A stretch of 64,000 nucleotides of DNA from Pedobacter heparinus DSM 2366 (GTDB lineage Bacteria > Bacteroidota > Bacteroidia > Sphingobacteriales > Sphingobacteriaceae), in contig NC_013061.1 in assembly GCF_000023825.1 (NCBI RefSeq), forward strand, positions 2,976,001 to 3,040,000. Reading direction: 5' to 3'. Shown here one piece after another: positions 36,567 through 45,780 of the stretch (position 1 is its first letter; the number at the start of each line of letters is the position of its first letter). Position numbers and translations under genes: made by a program. Below the pieces are notes generated by a model that worked only from the letters and a program-made list of their open reading frames with translations, did not search any database and was not told where the DNA came from.

Positions 36567-38369
36567 ATGGATAGAAATACGTTTACAGGATTGTTCCTGA
36601 TCATGATCGTTTTGGCAGGTTCTTTTTATTTTTTTAAGCCAAGCGAGGCTGAAATAAAAAAAGAAAGGGAAAGAATCGCTGCTGATTCGGCAAAAAAAGC
36701 CGGGGTTGTCAACACTCCCACGCCTGTAGCAGCTGTTGCAGCAACACCTGTTGTGGATTCAGCAGCATTAAAAGGCCCTTTTGGTGCAAACATTAGTGGT
36801 ACAGTACAGACCAGTGTACTTGAAAATGAAAATTTAAAACTAGTACTTAGCAATAAGGGCGGTAAAATTTTATCCGTTGAGGTGAAAGGAGAAAAAACCT
36901 ATAATGGAAAACCTGTCATTTTATTTGATGGAGATCAGAATAAATTTGGTTTAAACCTAAACATAAGCGGTAAAATTGTTAGCACAAATGACCTTTACTT
37001 TACGGCAACCCCTGGTAATGGTATCGTTACCATGCGTGCCAATTATTCGGCTAATCAATACATTGAATATATTTATGATCTAAAACCGAAAAGCAGTCAG
37101 GTTGGTTTTAACATTAATTTAAATGGTTTAAACCAGGTTATTCAAAACAATACCATCGCTTTGAACTGGGAAGCTACCTTGCTTGAACAGGAAAAATCCG
37201 GGAAAAAAGAGCGGGAGCACTCTGCACCCTACTATAAATATGCAGACAAAAACCCGGACCACCTAAGTATAGCCAAGGATGAAAAAGAGGAGCTTGCAGC
37301 AGGGAAAATTGAATGGATATCTTTCAAACAACAGTTTTTCTCGGCAGCCTTAATACCTAAAAATGGATTTGAAAAGGGAGATCTTGAGGTTAAAGTAAGT
37401 ACCGAGCCTGGAAAAATTAAATGGTATGGTGCCAATATGGTACTGCCTTTTAACCAGCTTGCAGCGCAAAGCTATGCCATGGTCTTCTATTTCGGTACCA
37501 ATAAATTCGATACCCTGAAGGCACAGGGTTATGAACTTGAAAAACAGGTAGATATGGGCTACTGGCCACTTAAATACATCAACAGGTTCATTGTATTACC
37601 TGTATTTAAGTTCTTGGAAAGCTTTAACTGGAACTATGGCGTAATCATTTTGCTTTTAACCATTGCGCTAAAAGTAGCCATGTCTCCGCTCACTTATAAA
37701 TCATACCTTTCCATGGCTAAGATGAGGATATTGAAGCCGGAAATGGATGTGATCAAGGCTAAAGTTGGTGATGACAATCCTACGCTTTTACAACAGGAAT
37801 ATTTAAAGCTTTATAAACAGGTAGGTGTAAACCCGCTTGGAGGTTGTTTGCCTATGCTGCTGCAACTGCCCTTTGTAATGGCCTTCTTCTTCTTCTTCCC
37901 TAATTTATTTGAGTTAAGGGGGGAAACTTTCTTATGGATGAAAGATCTTTCTACTTATGATGATTTTATCAAATTCGGCTTTACCATTCCTTTTATTGGT
38001 GATCACCTGAGTTTGATGTGTGTACTGATGACGATCTCTACGTTGATCTATACTTATTTCAACAACCAGATCTCGGGAGCTACAGGACAAATGAAATATA
38101 TTGGGTACATCATGCCAATTATCTTTTTAGGTGTACTGAACAGTTACCCGTCAGGATTAAACTATTATTATTTCCTGGCCAACATGCTCACTTTTGCCCA
38201 GCAGTTCCTGATCAAATCTATGGTTGATGATGAAAAGATCCATAGAACATTACAGGAAAATAAAGCAAAACCAGTAGAAAAGAAAAAGAAATCTGGGTTC
38301 AGTGCCAAGTTGGAAGACTATATGCGCCAGCAACAGCAAACAGCTGCTCAACAAAAAAAGAACAAGTAA
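36567..38369 (+). CDS. yidC: Membrane protein insertase YidC
   Basis: 600 residues. An N-terminal membrane helix (about 6-24), a large periplasmic domain (about 60-340) as in Gram-negative YidC, then the conserved insertase core with five membrane segments. Core motifs include YGVIILLLTIALKVAMSPLTYKS (about 361-383) and GVNPLGGCLPMLLQLPFV (about 421-438). The C-terminal tail is lysine/glutamine-rich. It inserts inner-membrane proteins with or without SecYEG. A perfect 38-bp palindrome terminator follows. Confidence 0.97.
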   Translation: MDRNTFTGLFLIMIVLAGSFYFFKPSEAEIKKERERIAADSAKKAGVVNTPTPVAAVAATPVVDSAALKGPFGANISGTVQTSVLENENLKLVLSNKGGKILSVEVKGEKTYNGKPVILFDGDQNKFGLNLNISGKIVSTNDLYFTATPGNGIVTMRANYSANQYIEYIYDLKPKSSQVGFNINLNGLNQVIQNNTIALNWEATLLEQEKSGKKEREHSAPYYKYADKNPDHLSIAKDEKEELAAGKIEWISFKQQFFSAALIPKNGFEKGDLEVKVSTEPGKIKWYGANMVLPFNQLAAQSYAMVFYFGTNKFDTLKAQGYELEKQVDMGYWPLKYINRFIVLPVFKFLESFNWNYGVIILLLTIALKVAMSPLTYKSYLSMAKMRILKPEMDVIKAKVGDDNPTLLQQEYLKLYKQVGVNPLGGCLPMLLQLPFVMAFFFFFPNLFELRGETFLWMKDLSTYDDFIKFGFTIPFIGDHLSLMCVLMTISTLIYTYFNNQISGATGQMKYIGYIMPIIFLGVLNSYPSGLNYYYFLANMLTFAQQFLIKSMVDDEKIHRTLQENKAKPVEKKKKSGFSAKLEDYMRQQQQTAAQQKKNK

Positions 38370-38384
38370 AAGTTACTTTTTGAT

Positions 38385-38422
38385 AAAAGAAGCCATATCA
38401 TTTAAATGATATGGCTTCTTTT
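38385..38422 (+). terminator. Perfect 38-bp palindromic terminator after yidC
   Basis: Arms 38385-38403 and 38404-38422 are exact reverse complements (arm AAAAGAAGCCATATCATTT) with no unpaired centre, so the real loop is a few bases of the arms. TTTTG follows. Strong intrinsic terminator. Confidence 0.88.
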
Positions 38423-38526
38423 GTTTGGCATCTGCTATTGTAAAAATTGGCATACAATAGCTGTTTGTGATTTTTTTTTGTGATTTTTAGCCCGCAGGGC
38501 CCAAAACCAACCTACATCTTAATTTT

Positions 38527-41322
38527 ATGCACAGATTTTTAAGCATTACGCTACTTCTATTTTCAAGTTTAACTTACGCTCAAAAAAAACCAATAAACCA
38601 TACTGTTTACGATAACTGGGAGTCGGTTGGCACAAAACAATTATCCAATAATGGGATATGGGCTTCTTATTCGGTGCTAAAGCAGGAAGGAGATGGTACT
38701 TTGTACCTCAACAATCTTTTGTCAAATACCAGACTAAATGTATCAAGGGGTACGAACCTACAATTTAGCACCGATTCTAAATATGCGGCCTTAGTGGTTA
38801 AGCCCATGTTTAAAGATGTTCGTGAAAGCAAGATAAAAAAGAAAAAACCAGATGAGCTGACCAAAGATTCCCTTTGCCTGGTTAACCTGACCAATCAGGC
38901 TATCGACAAAGTGCCAAGGGTCAAATCTTATAAAATGCCTGAGAAAGGCGCTTCATTGGTTGCATATTTACTTGAAAAACCTATAGACACTTCAAAAAAA
39001 GCAAAACCAGATGCACCAGAAAGCAAGACCAAACAGGAAGGTACCGATCTGATAATAAAAAACTTACTTACGGGCACAACCCGTACTTTTAAGTATGTAA
39101 GTGATTACAGCTTTAATAAGAGTGGTAAACAACTGGTTTTTGCCTGTACCGGTTCGAAGAAAGATAAATTGGCCGACGAAGGCGTATTCCTCTTAAATAC
39201 AGAAAAAGGCAGTGTAAAAACCCTTGTAAAAGGTAAAGGAAACTTTAAAAATTTCATCTTTAATGAAGAAGGTGAATACCTTGTATTTTTAGGTGAGAGA
39301 AGTCCTGAAAAAAAGGAGATCAAAGATTTTAACATCTACTATAATTCTCCCAGTCTTGATACAGCACAGATTCTGGTAGATAACGAAATTACTGGAATGC
39401 CTGCTAAATGGGCTGTTAGCGGCGATGGAAAACTGGGTTTCAGTAAAGATGGCAATAAGCTGTACTTTGGTATTGCTCCGGTTAAAAAACCAAAAGATAC
39501 TACCCTGGTTGATTTTGAAAATGCTAAACTGGATATATGGGGCTATAAAGACGATTATTTGCAACCTATGCAGTTAAAAAACATGGAAAATGAGCTCAAA
39601 AGATCCTATTTAACTGTCATGGAAATATTCAACAGCAATCCAAAGATTGTTCCATTAGCGGATATTAAACTTCCTGAAGTTATGCCGGTAGCTGAAGGCA
39701 ATGCCAATTTTGCATTGGCCTTTACAGATTACGGCAATAGGATCCAGTCGCAATGGACTGGCAGTTCTATAAGAGATTATTATTTAGTAGATACCAAAAC
39801 AGGAAGTAGAAAAAAAATTATTTCAGACCTTTCGGGATATGCTATTGCGTCTCCGGCAGGAAAATATGTTCTTTATTTTGACAAAAAAACAGCCAACTGG
39901 TACACTTATAATGTACTTACTGCAAAAATCACCCATTTAAATAATGGGCTAAATATCAAATTTGTTGATGAGGAAAATGATGTTCCGGAAGACCCTTCAC
40001 CTTATGGTCTGGCTGCCTGGACCGCAGAGGACAAGGCAGCTCTGATCTATGATCGTTACGATATATGGGAATTTTCGCCGGAAGGAAAAAATGAGCCTAA
40101 AAATATCACCAATGGATTTGGGCGGCAAAACAAGATCACCTTCCGTTATGAAAAACTGGACACCGAAAGCAGGTTTTTAAATAAAAAAGAAACCATCTGG
40201 TTGAATGCCTTTAACAATACCACTAAAGAAAGTGGCTTTTATAAAAAAGAAATTGACAATGCTAAAAATCCGGAGCTGGTGGTGATGGAAAAAATGAGAT
40301 ATTCAGGTATGGTTAAAGCCAAAGATGCAGAACGCTTCATTTTTGACAAAGGTAGTTTCAGCAATTCACCAAATGTTTATGTGTCGGCCGACATGAAAAA
40401 CCAGCTAAAACTGAGCAATACCAACCCCCAGCAACAGGATTATAACTGGGGTACTGCAGAACTGGTAAAATGGACTACACCTAAGGGTTTTAATGCAGAG
40501 GGCATATTATATAAGCCGGAAAACTTTGATCCGACAAAGAAATACCCGATGATTGCATATTTCTATGAAAAACTTTCTGACGGTTTATATACTTACCAGT
40601 CACCGGCACCTACCCCATCCAGGTTGAATATTACTTATTTTGTAAGTAATGGCTACCTGGTATTTACGCCGGATATCAGTTATGAAAAAGGCTACCCTGG
40701 TCGTTCTGCTGAAGAGTTTATCAATTCAGGAGTTGAAGCGTTAAAGAAAAACAGTTGGGTAGACGGGACAAAAATAGGCATACAAGGGCAAAGCTGGGGT
40801 GGCTACCAGGTAGCCCATCTGATTACCAGAACCAATATGTATGCTGCTGCATGGGCTGGTGCACCGGTAGTAAATATGACTTCAGCTTACGGCGGTATGC
40901 GTTGGGAAAGCGGTATGAACCGACAGTTCCAGTACGAAAAAACCCAGAGCCGTATTGGAGCTACTTTATGGGAAAAACCAGAACTGTACATCGAAAACTC
41001 GCCATTATTTAAATTGCCCAATGTAACTACACCGGTTGTAATCATGTCCAATGATGCCGATGGAGCAGTGCCATGGTACCAGGGAATTGAAATGTTTACG
41101 GGTTTGCGCAGATTGGGCAAACCAGCATGGCTGCTAAACTACAATAACGAAGCACACAATTTAATGCAGCGTCAAAATAGAAAAGACATACAAATTCGTG
41201 AGCAGCAATTCTTCGATCATTACTTAAAAGGTGCAAAAGCACCTGTTTGGATGGTAAATGGAATACCTGCAACCGAAAAAGGCAAAACATGGGGATTTGA
41301 ACTTACAGATGAAAAACCTTAA
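38527..41322 (+). CDS. S9 family (prolyl oligopeptidase-like) serine peptidase
   Basis: 931 residues, with a signal peptide (about 1-18, ending TYAQ). A beta-propeller-like N-terminal two-thirds precedes the alpha/beta-hydrolase catalytic domain. The triad is visible: Ser756 in GQSWGGYQ, Asp845 in NDADGAVPW and His877 in NEAHNLM. Such enzymes cleave small peptides, often after Pro or as dipeptidyl/acylaminoacyl peptidases; exact specificity not predicted. Periplasmic or surface. Its end overlaps the M14 carboxypeptidase start by 14 bp, linking two peptidases in one transcript. Confidence 0.92.
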   Translation: MHRFLSITLLLFSSLTYAQKKPINHTVYDNWESVGTKQLSNNGIWASYSVLKQEGDGTLYLNNLLSNTRLNVSRGTNLQFSTDSKYAALVVKPMFKDVRESKIKKKKPDELTKDSLCLVNLTNQAIDKVPRVKSYKMPEKGASLVAYLLEKPIDTSKKAKPDAPESKTKQEGTDLIIKNLLTGTTRTFKYVSDYSFNKSGKQLVFACTGSKKDKLADEGVFLLNTEKGSVKTLVKGKGNFKNFIFNEEGEYLVFLGERSPEKKEIKDFNIYYNSPSLDTAQILVDNEITGMPAKWAVSGDGKLGFSKDGNKLYFGIAPVKKPKDTTLVDFENAKLDIWGYKDDYLQPMQLKNMENELKRSYLTVMEIFNSNPKIVPLADIKLPEVMPVAEGNANFALAFTDYGNRIQSQWTGSSIRDYYLVDTKTGSRKKIISDLSGYAIASPAGKYVLYFDKKTANWYTYNVLTAKITHLNNGLNIKFVDEENDVPEDPSPYGLAAWTAEDKAALIYDRYDIWEFSPEGKNEPKNITNGFGRQNKITFRYEKLDTESRFLNKKETIWLNAFNNTTKESGFYKKEIDNAKNPELVVMEKMRYSGMVKAKDAERFIFDKGSFSNSPNVYVSADMKNQLKLSNTNPQQQDYNWGTAELVKWTTPKGFNAEGILYKPENFDPTKKYPMIAYFYEKLSDGLYTYQSPAPTPSRLNITYFVSNGYLVFTPDISYEKGYPGRSAEEFINSGVEALKKNSWVDGTKIGIQGQSWGGYQVAHLITRTNMYAAAWAGAPVVNMTSAYGGMRWESGMNRQFQYEKTQSRIGATLWEKPELYIENSPLFKLPNVTTPVVIMSNDADGAVPWYQGIEMFTGLRRLGKPAWLLNYNNEAHNLMQRQNRKDIQIREQQFFDHYLKGAKAPVWMVNGIPATEKGKTWGFELTDEKP

Positions 41323-42487
41323 TACAGAAAACATCATAAAGGACTATGCTACTTTTGCTGAATCTGCTATCCGAAACCGCTTTATTAAGCACAAGGATGT
41401 TTTAAAACTGATAAAGCAGTTACCAGCTGATTTTAAGGTTACAACAGCTGGCTATTCTGTTGAACAGAGAGTATTGAACCTGATAGAATGGGGCAACGGA
41501 CCAGTTAAGGTATTTTTATGGAGCCAGATGCATGGTGACGAAGCCACAGGTACCATGGCCTTGTTTGACCTGGTCAGTTACCTGCAGCAGGATGAAAATA
41601 CTGAATTGGTAAATCAGGTAAAAAGTGTCTGCACACTATACATTCTTCCTCTGGTAAACCCTGACGGAGCGGAAAGGTTTACCAGGCGCAACGCGCAGCA
41701 AATAGATATCAATAGAGATTTTCTTAAAACTGTTTCTCCGGAGGCTAAAATACTTAAAGAATTGCAGGCAGCTATAAGGCCCGATTTTGGGTTTAACCTG
41801 CACGACCAGCTCACCTTATGGAGTGTAAACGGCAGCAAAAAACCAGCTACCTTATCATTTTTAGCGCCTGCTTTTGACGAGCAACTTTCCAACAGTCCGA
41901 ACCGTGAAAGGGCAATGCGGGTTATAGCCGACATGTTTACAGCTGTAACTCCTTTCCTTCCGGGACATATCGGTTTATTTGACGATGAACACGAACCAAG
42001 GGCATTTGGTGATAATTTCCAGCTCAGGGGTACCTCCACCATTTTAATTGAAGCTGGAGGCCTGGTAAACGATGATGAAAAACAGGAAATCAGAAAGTAC
42101 TATTTTTTAGCTATCCTGGCAGCCCTGCATTCCATAAGTACCAAAACTTACCAGCAACAGCAACTGGCAAATTATTTTGACATTGCTAAAAACAACAAGC
42201 AGATTTTTCATATCCTGATCCATCAGATTAGGTTAAACGGTATTGAAGTAAGCATAGGCATAAATTATGAAGAGAAACCCATGGCTAAGGCCGGGGCTAC
42301 TTTTAAGAATTATACCATTCAGGACATTGGGGACATGGATAATTTATCGGCTTACCATATCTATCAGGGAGCCGATTTGCAGGTTAATGGAGAGGTTTTA
42401 CTTTATGAAAATGCGGATTTTCAACTTTTATCAAAAGGAGAAATAATATTATCTTTTAAAAACGGGATATTAGAATCAAAACTTTAA
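41309..42487 (+). CDS. M14 family zinc carboxypeptidase
   Basis: 392 residues from the ATG at 41309; the longer frame to 41258 adds 17 residues inside the peptidase gene and lacks support. Zinc ligands are His75 and Glu78 in MHGDE, with His165 in NLHDQ; substrate-binding Asn135-Arg136 (INRDF); catalytic Glu248 in ILIEAGG. No signal peptide, so it probably acts in the cytoplasm, perhaps on peptides. It lies between the S9 peptidase and an SpmAB-like gene (28 bp gap), a likely three-gene transcript. Confidence 0.9.
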   Translation: MKNLNTENIIKDYATFAESAIRNRFIKHKDVLKLIKQLPADFKVTTAGYSVEQRVLNLIEWGNGPVKVFLWSQMHGDEATGTMALFDLVSYLQQDENTELVNQVKSVCTLYILPLVNPDGAERFTRRNAQQIDINRDFLKTVSPEAKILKELQAAIRPDFGFNLHDQLTLWSVNGSKKPATLSFLAPAFDEQLSNSPNRERAMRVIADMFTAVTPFLPGHIGLFDDEHEPRAFGDNFQLRGTSTILIEAGGLVNDDEKQEIRKYYFLAILAALHSISTKTYQQQQLANYFDIAKNNKQIFHILIHQIRLNGIEVSIGINYEEKPMAKAGATFKNYTIQDIGDMDNLSAYHIYQGADLQVNGEVLLYENADFQLLSKGEIILSFKNGILESKL

Positions 42488-42515
42488 ATTTAAGGCCTAA
42501 ACTAAATCGTTTTTA

Positions 42516-43787
42516 ATGGCATTAAGCAGAATCTGGTCGGCCTTTATCATTGTTGCAATTGTAGTAGCAAGTGTAAAGTGCTTCTTTTTTGGACAAAGTG
42601 ATATTTTTAACTGGATGGTTATCGGCAAAGCCGATGATGCCACCAATCCTTTGAAGTTAGATGGCATTATACAGACCTGTTGGGTAGCCGTTGAACTTTG
42701 CCTCAAACTCATTGGGATTCTGGCCTTGTTTATGGGGCTGATGAGCATTGCCGAAAGAGCCGGTGGGATCCGTTTATTGTCGAGGATTGTAGGACCTTTC
42801 TTCTCCAAACTTTTTCCTGATATCCCCAAAGGCCACCCTTCAATGGGGCACATGATCATGAATTTTTCGGCCAATTTACTGGGTCTGGACAATGCGGCAA
42901 CGCCCTTTGGTTTAAAAGCTATGGAAAGTTTACAGGAACTTAATCCGAGTAAAGATGTAGCCTCAAATTCGCAGATCATGTTTTTGTGCCTCCATGCAGC
43001 AGGGCTTAACCTTATACCGGTTAGTGTAATTGCGATTCGTGCTTCGCAAAATGCATCAAATCCTACAGATATATTTATTCCCTGTTTAATAGTAACTTTT
43101 GTAGGAACAATAGCTGCCATGCTTATTGTTTCTTTTAAACAAAAGATCAATATCCTGCAACCGGTAATCATCCTGTGGGTACTTAGTATCTCTTTAGTAA
43201 TTGCTTTACTGGTACTTTATATTGTTTCACTGAATGCTGAGGGTATAAAATCTTTTTCCGGCATATTAAGTAATGGTTTAATACTACTTGTATTTTTACT
43301 GATTATACTTGGAGGGCTTTATAAGAAAATAGATGTTTTTGATGCATTCATAGATGGTGCAAAAAACGGGTTTGATACGGCTATTAAAATTGTTCCTTAC
43401 CTGGTTGGAATGCTTGTTGCCATTTCTCTTCTTCGTACCAGTGGTACTTTTGATGTGGTGATCAGCACAATAAAAAGTGCTTTTGCTTTTTTAGGTGCCG
43501 ACACCAGATTTGTTGAAGGACTGCCAACTGCATTGATCCGTCCATTAAGTGGCGGCGCAGCGAGGGGAATGATGGTAAGTACCATGGAAACTTATGGTCC
43601 TGATTCATTTGCCAGCAGGCTGTCCGGAATATTCCAGGGGGCTTCAGATACTACCTTTTACATAATAGCTGTTTATTTTGGCTCTGTAAGTATTAAAAAT
43701 ACACGATATGCCATCGGTGCTATGCTTTTAGCAGATCTGGTGGGTGTTTGTACAGCAATAGGGATGGCTTATTTATTTTTTGGCTAA
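42516..43787 (+). CDS. SpmA/SpmB-like nucleoside-recognition membrane protein
   Basis: 423 residues, predicted about ten membrane segments. Two Gate (nucleoside recognition) domains: MNFSANLLGLDNAATPFGLKAME (about 109-131) is the SpmA signature, and RPLSGGAARGMMVSTMETYGPDSFASRLSG (about 344-373) is the SpmB signature. In spore formers SpmA and SpmB are separate; here they are fused. This bacterium is not expected to form spores, so the function is unknown, probably a transporter-like inner-membrane protein. Confidence 0.9.
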   Translation: MALSRIWSAFIIVAIVVASVKCFFFGQSDIFNWMVIGKADDATNPLKLDGIIQTCWVAVELCLKLIGILALFMGLMSIAERAGGIRLLSRIVGPFFSKLFPDIPKGHPSMGHMIMNFSANLLGLDNAATPFGLKAMESLQELNPSKDVASNSQIMFLCLHAAGLNLIPVSVIAIRASQNASNPTDIFIPCLIVTFVGTIAAMLIVSFKQKINILQPVIILWVLSISLVIALLVLYIVSLNAEGIKSFSGILSNGLILLVFLLIILGGLYKKIDVFDAFIDGAKNGFDTAIKIVPYLVGMLVAISLLRTSGTFDVVISTIKSAFAFLGADTRFVEGLPTALIRPLSGGAARGMMVSTMETYGPDSFASRLSGIFQGASDTTFYIIAVYFGSVSIKNTRYAIGAMLLADLVGVCTAIGMAYLFFG

Positions 43788-43788
43788 T

Positions 43789-43823
43789 AATAAAGGAAGC
43801 TGGTTTATGCAGCTCCCTTTATT
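43789..43823. terminator. Bidirectional terminator between SpmAB and tonB genes
   Basis: AATAAAGG (43789-43796) pairs with CCTTTATT (43816-43823), and AGCTG with CAGCT inside, around a 7-base loop. A/T tracts flank it, and genes converge on it from both sides. Confidence 0.8.
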
Positions 43824-43856
43824 TGATTATCAGGTCTTTTCAGTATTCATATACTA

Positions 43857-44684
43857 TTATTGAGCCAATGAAAAGCTGATAGGAATGTTATATTTCACAC
43901 GTACAGCTCTACCATTTTGAATTCCAGGCATCCATTTAGGGCTGGCTTTTAACACCCTAACAGCTTCTTCGTCTGTACCATAACCCAGTTTTCGCTCCAC
44001 TTTAATATCGGTAAGTGCCCCACTTTTCTCTATAATAAAAGACAGGAATACTTTGCCTTGCAGATTAATTTCCTGGGCAGCAGCAGGGTATCTGATAGAT
44101 TTCGAAAGGTAAGCATAGAACTTTTCCATTCCACCAGGAAAAACAGGCTGTACCTCTAGTGCATTAAATACATCATATACTGTATTGTCCTCTGTTGCCA
44201 CGGCTCCTTTGGGTCCTTTCCCGGTTGGCCCTTCTATAACTATTACACCGTCTGGTTCACCAATAACATTTTTCGGTCCTGGAGTGGCTTCTTTTAAATC
44301 ACTGATCTGAACAGGGTCTACATCTTTTACCAGGTCGTCCTGAATAACTTTAGGCGGAAGAAACTTAACCTGGTCCTGCTTTGCCGGAGGCGGCTCAATT
44401 GCTGCTGGTGGTAGTGTTTCAGGATCAATAGCTGGTGGTGGTTGAACTATAACCTCCGTTTTTCTTTCCGGCAACACCTCGATCGTTTCATTCCCTTTGA
44501 TCAACTTAATGATCTTAGGAGATAAGAAAAACAGGACAAACAGTGATCCTGCGATAAAAAGCGCTTTAGCCGTATCTGATGAACTTTGTCTCCTGAGCGC
44601 ATAGGCTCCGTAGCTTTTGTTTTTCTGATCAAATACTACGTCCAGCCATTCATTGCCAAATAAATCGATTTTAGAACCTAACAT
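43857..44684 (-). CDS. Energy transducer TonB
   Basis: 275 residues. A short cytoplasmic N-terminus (residues 1-40, with NEWLDVVFDQKNKSYGAYALRR), one membrane helix (about 42-58), a Pro-rich periplasmic linker (VIVQPPPAIDPETLPPAAIEPPPA) and a C-terminal TonB domain (about 190-275: FPGGMEKFYAYLSKSIRYPAAAQEINLQGKVFLSFI). TonB carries energy from ExbBD to outer-membrane receptors such as the SusC proteins. No exbB or exbD is next to it. It lies 86 bp downstream of the PorP/SprF gene and may be in the same or its own transcript. Confidence 0.93.
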   Translation of the reverse strand: MLGSKIDLFGNEWLDVVFDQKNKSYGAYALRRQSSSDTAKALFIAGSLFVLFFLSPKIIKLIKGNETIEVLPERKTEVIVQPPPAIDPETLPPAAIEPPPAKQDQVKFLPPKVIQDDLVKDVDPVQISDLKEATPGPKNVIGEPDGVIVIEGPTGKGPKGAVATEDNTVYDVFNALEVQPVFPGGMEKFYAYLSKSIRYPAAAQEINLQGKVFLSFIIEKSGALTDIKVERKLGYGTDEEAVRVLKASPKWMPGIQNGRAVRVKYNIPISFSLAQ

Positions 44685-44770
44685 TGCTTTAGAATTTAGA
44701 AGTTAATACCATACATTTAAAATATGGATGCTAAACTCCAGTACATTCCATAAGGAATAAAATAATAAAA

Positions 44771-45766
44771 TTAAAATACCCTTGGACAAATAAACGATCT
44801 GGGTACACGGCCAAAAGTTAGGCCTAATGTCAGTTCATGGGAACCATTCTGATTGCTACCAAGTTTGCTGGTTACATAATCATAAGAATAACCCATGCGA
44901 AAGCGTTCGGTAACAAATACCTGTATAATACCTGATATAGAATTCTGTTTACTCAGGTTAAGGTCCTGATATTGTTTTTTCCATAAGCCAAACCCAGTTC
45001 TATATGAACCGCCCAACCACAACTTATCGTTAAATATGGCCATAACATTTAAATCTGCACTTGTAGGGCCCCTAAAATCTTCTTTGATCATCAGACTTGG
45101 GCGTACCCTTACATCAGGAGAAATATTGGCCAGGGCACCTGCAATGAAATAGGCATGTCTGCTGCGTACAATATTAAAAGAGCCAGAAGGTACGGTATTG
45201 TTAACTTTAGAACCTGAAAAAGCATCCATCAAAGAAAGACCGAGATACCAGAAATCAGAATTATAATATACACCAAAACGTACATCTGGCACTATACGGT
45301 TATCGCTTCCATCTGCCAGTGCCTGATCACCCTGTTCCGAAGTCCTGATCATCTGACCTTTCAGACTGTATTGTGCTACGCCTAAGCCTATTCCAAAACT
45401 CAATCTTTGTGTATCATCAGCGTTAAGCTGCAGTCTGTAAGCATAATTTGCAGTTGCCGAAGTTGTAAATTGAGGTCCAATTTTATCAGAAGTAATTTGA
45501 AAGCCCAGGCCCATTTTCCTGTCGCGCGGATCTACAATGCCATCAATAGAAATTGTTCCGGTTTGGGGGGCACCCTCTACCCCAACCCATTGCGATCGTA
45601 GCGCCAGCTGGGCAAACCATTCTTCTTTATACCCTGCATAAGCCGGGTTTACACTTAAACTATTGAATACATATTGAGAGAACTGGATGTTCTGCTGCGC
45701 AATGCTCCGTCCCGCAAACATGCAGAGCAGATATCCAACAACAACCAAACATTTTACAGCTTTCAT
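44771..45766 (-). CDS. PorP/SprF-family outer-membrane protein
   Basis: 331 residues. Signal peptide about 1-23 (ending SIAQ), then QNIQFSQYVFNSLSVNPAYAGYKEEW, the family start, and repeated beta-strands through WYLGLSLMDAF and RMGYSYDYVTSKLG. PorP/SprF proteins are linked to T9SS and often sit directly beside a large adhesin whose export or anchoring they support (SprF with SprB in Flavobacterium). Here it is 14 bp downstream of the giant repeat protein, a clear SprB-SprF-like pair. Outer membrane. Confidence 0.92.
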   Translation of the reverse strand: MKAVKCLVVVGYLLCMFAGRSIAQQNIQFSQYVFNSLSVNPAYAGYKEEWFAQLALRSQWVGVEGAPQTGTISIDGIVDPRDRKMGLGFQITSDKIGPQFTTSATANYAYRLQLNADDTQRLSFGIGLGVAQYSLKGQMIRTSEQGDQALADGSDNRIVPDVRFGVYYNSDFWYLGLSLMDAFSGSKVNNTVPSGSFNIVRSRHAYFIAGALANISPDVRVRPSLMIKEDFRGPTSADLNVMAIFNDKLWLGGSYRTGFGLWKKQYQDLNLSKQNSISGIIQVFVTERFRMGYSYDYVTSKLGSNQNGSHELTLGLTFGRVPRSFICPRVF

Positions 45767-45780
45767 TTTATCAAATTATT

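Noticed and set aside
42497..43171. 224-codon frame on the minus strand
   Set aside because: Antisense to the SpmAB-like membrane gene; the hydrophobic pattern mirrors the complementary strand.
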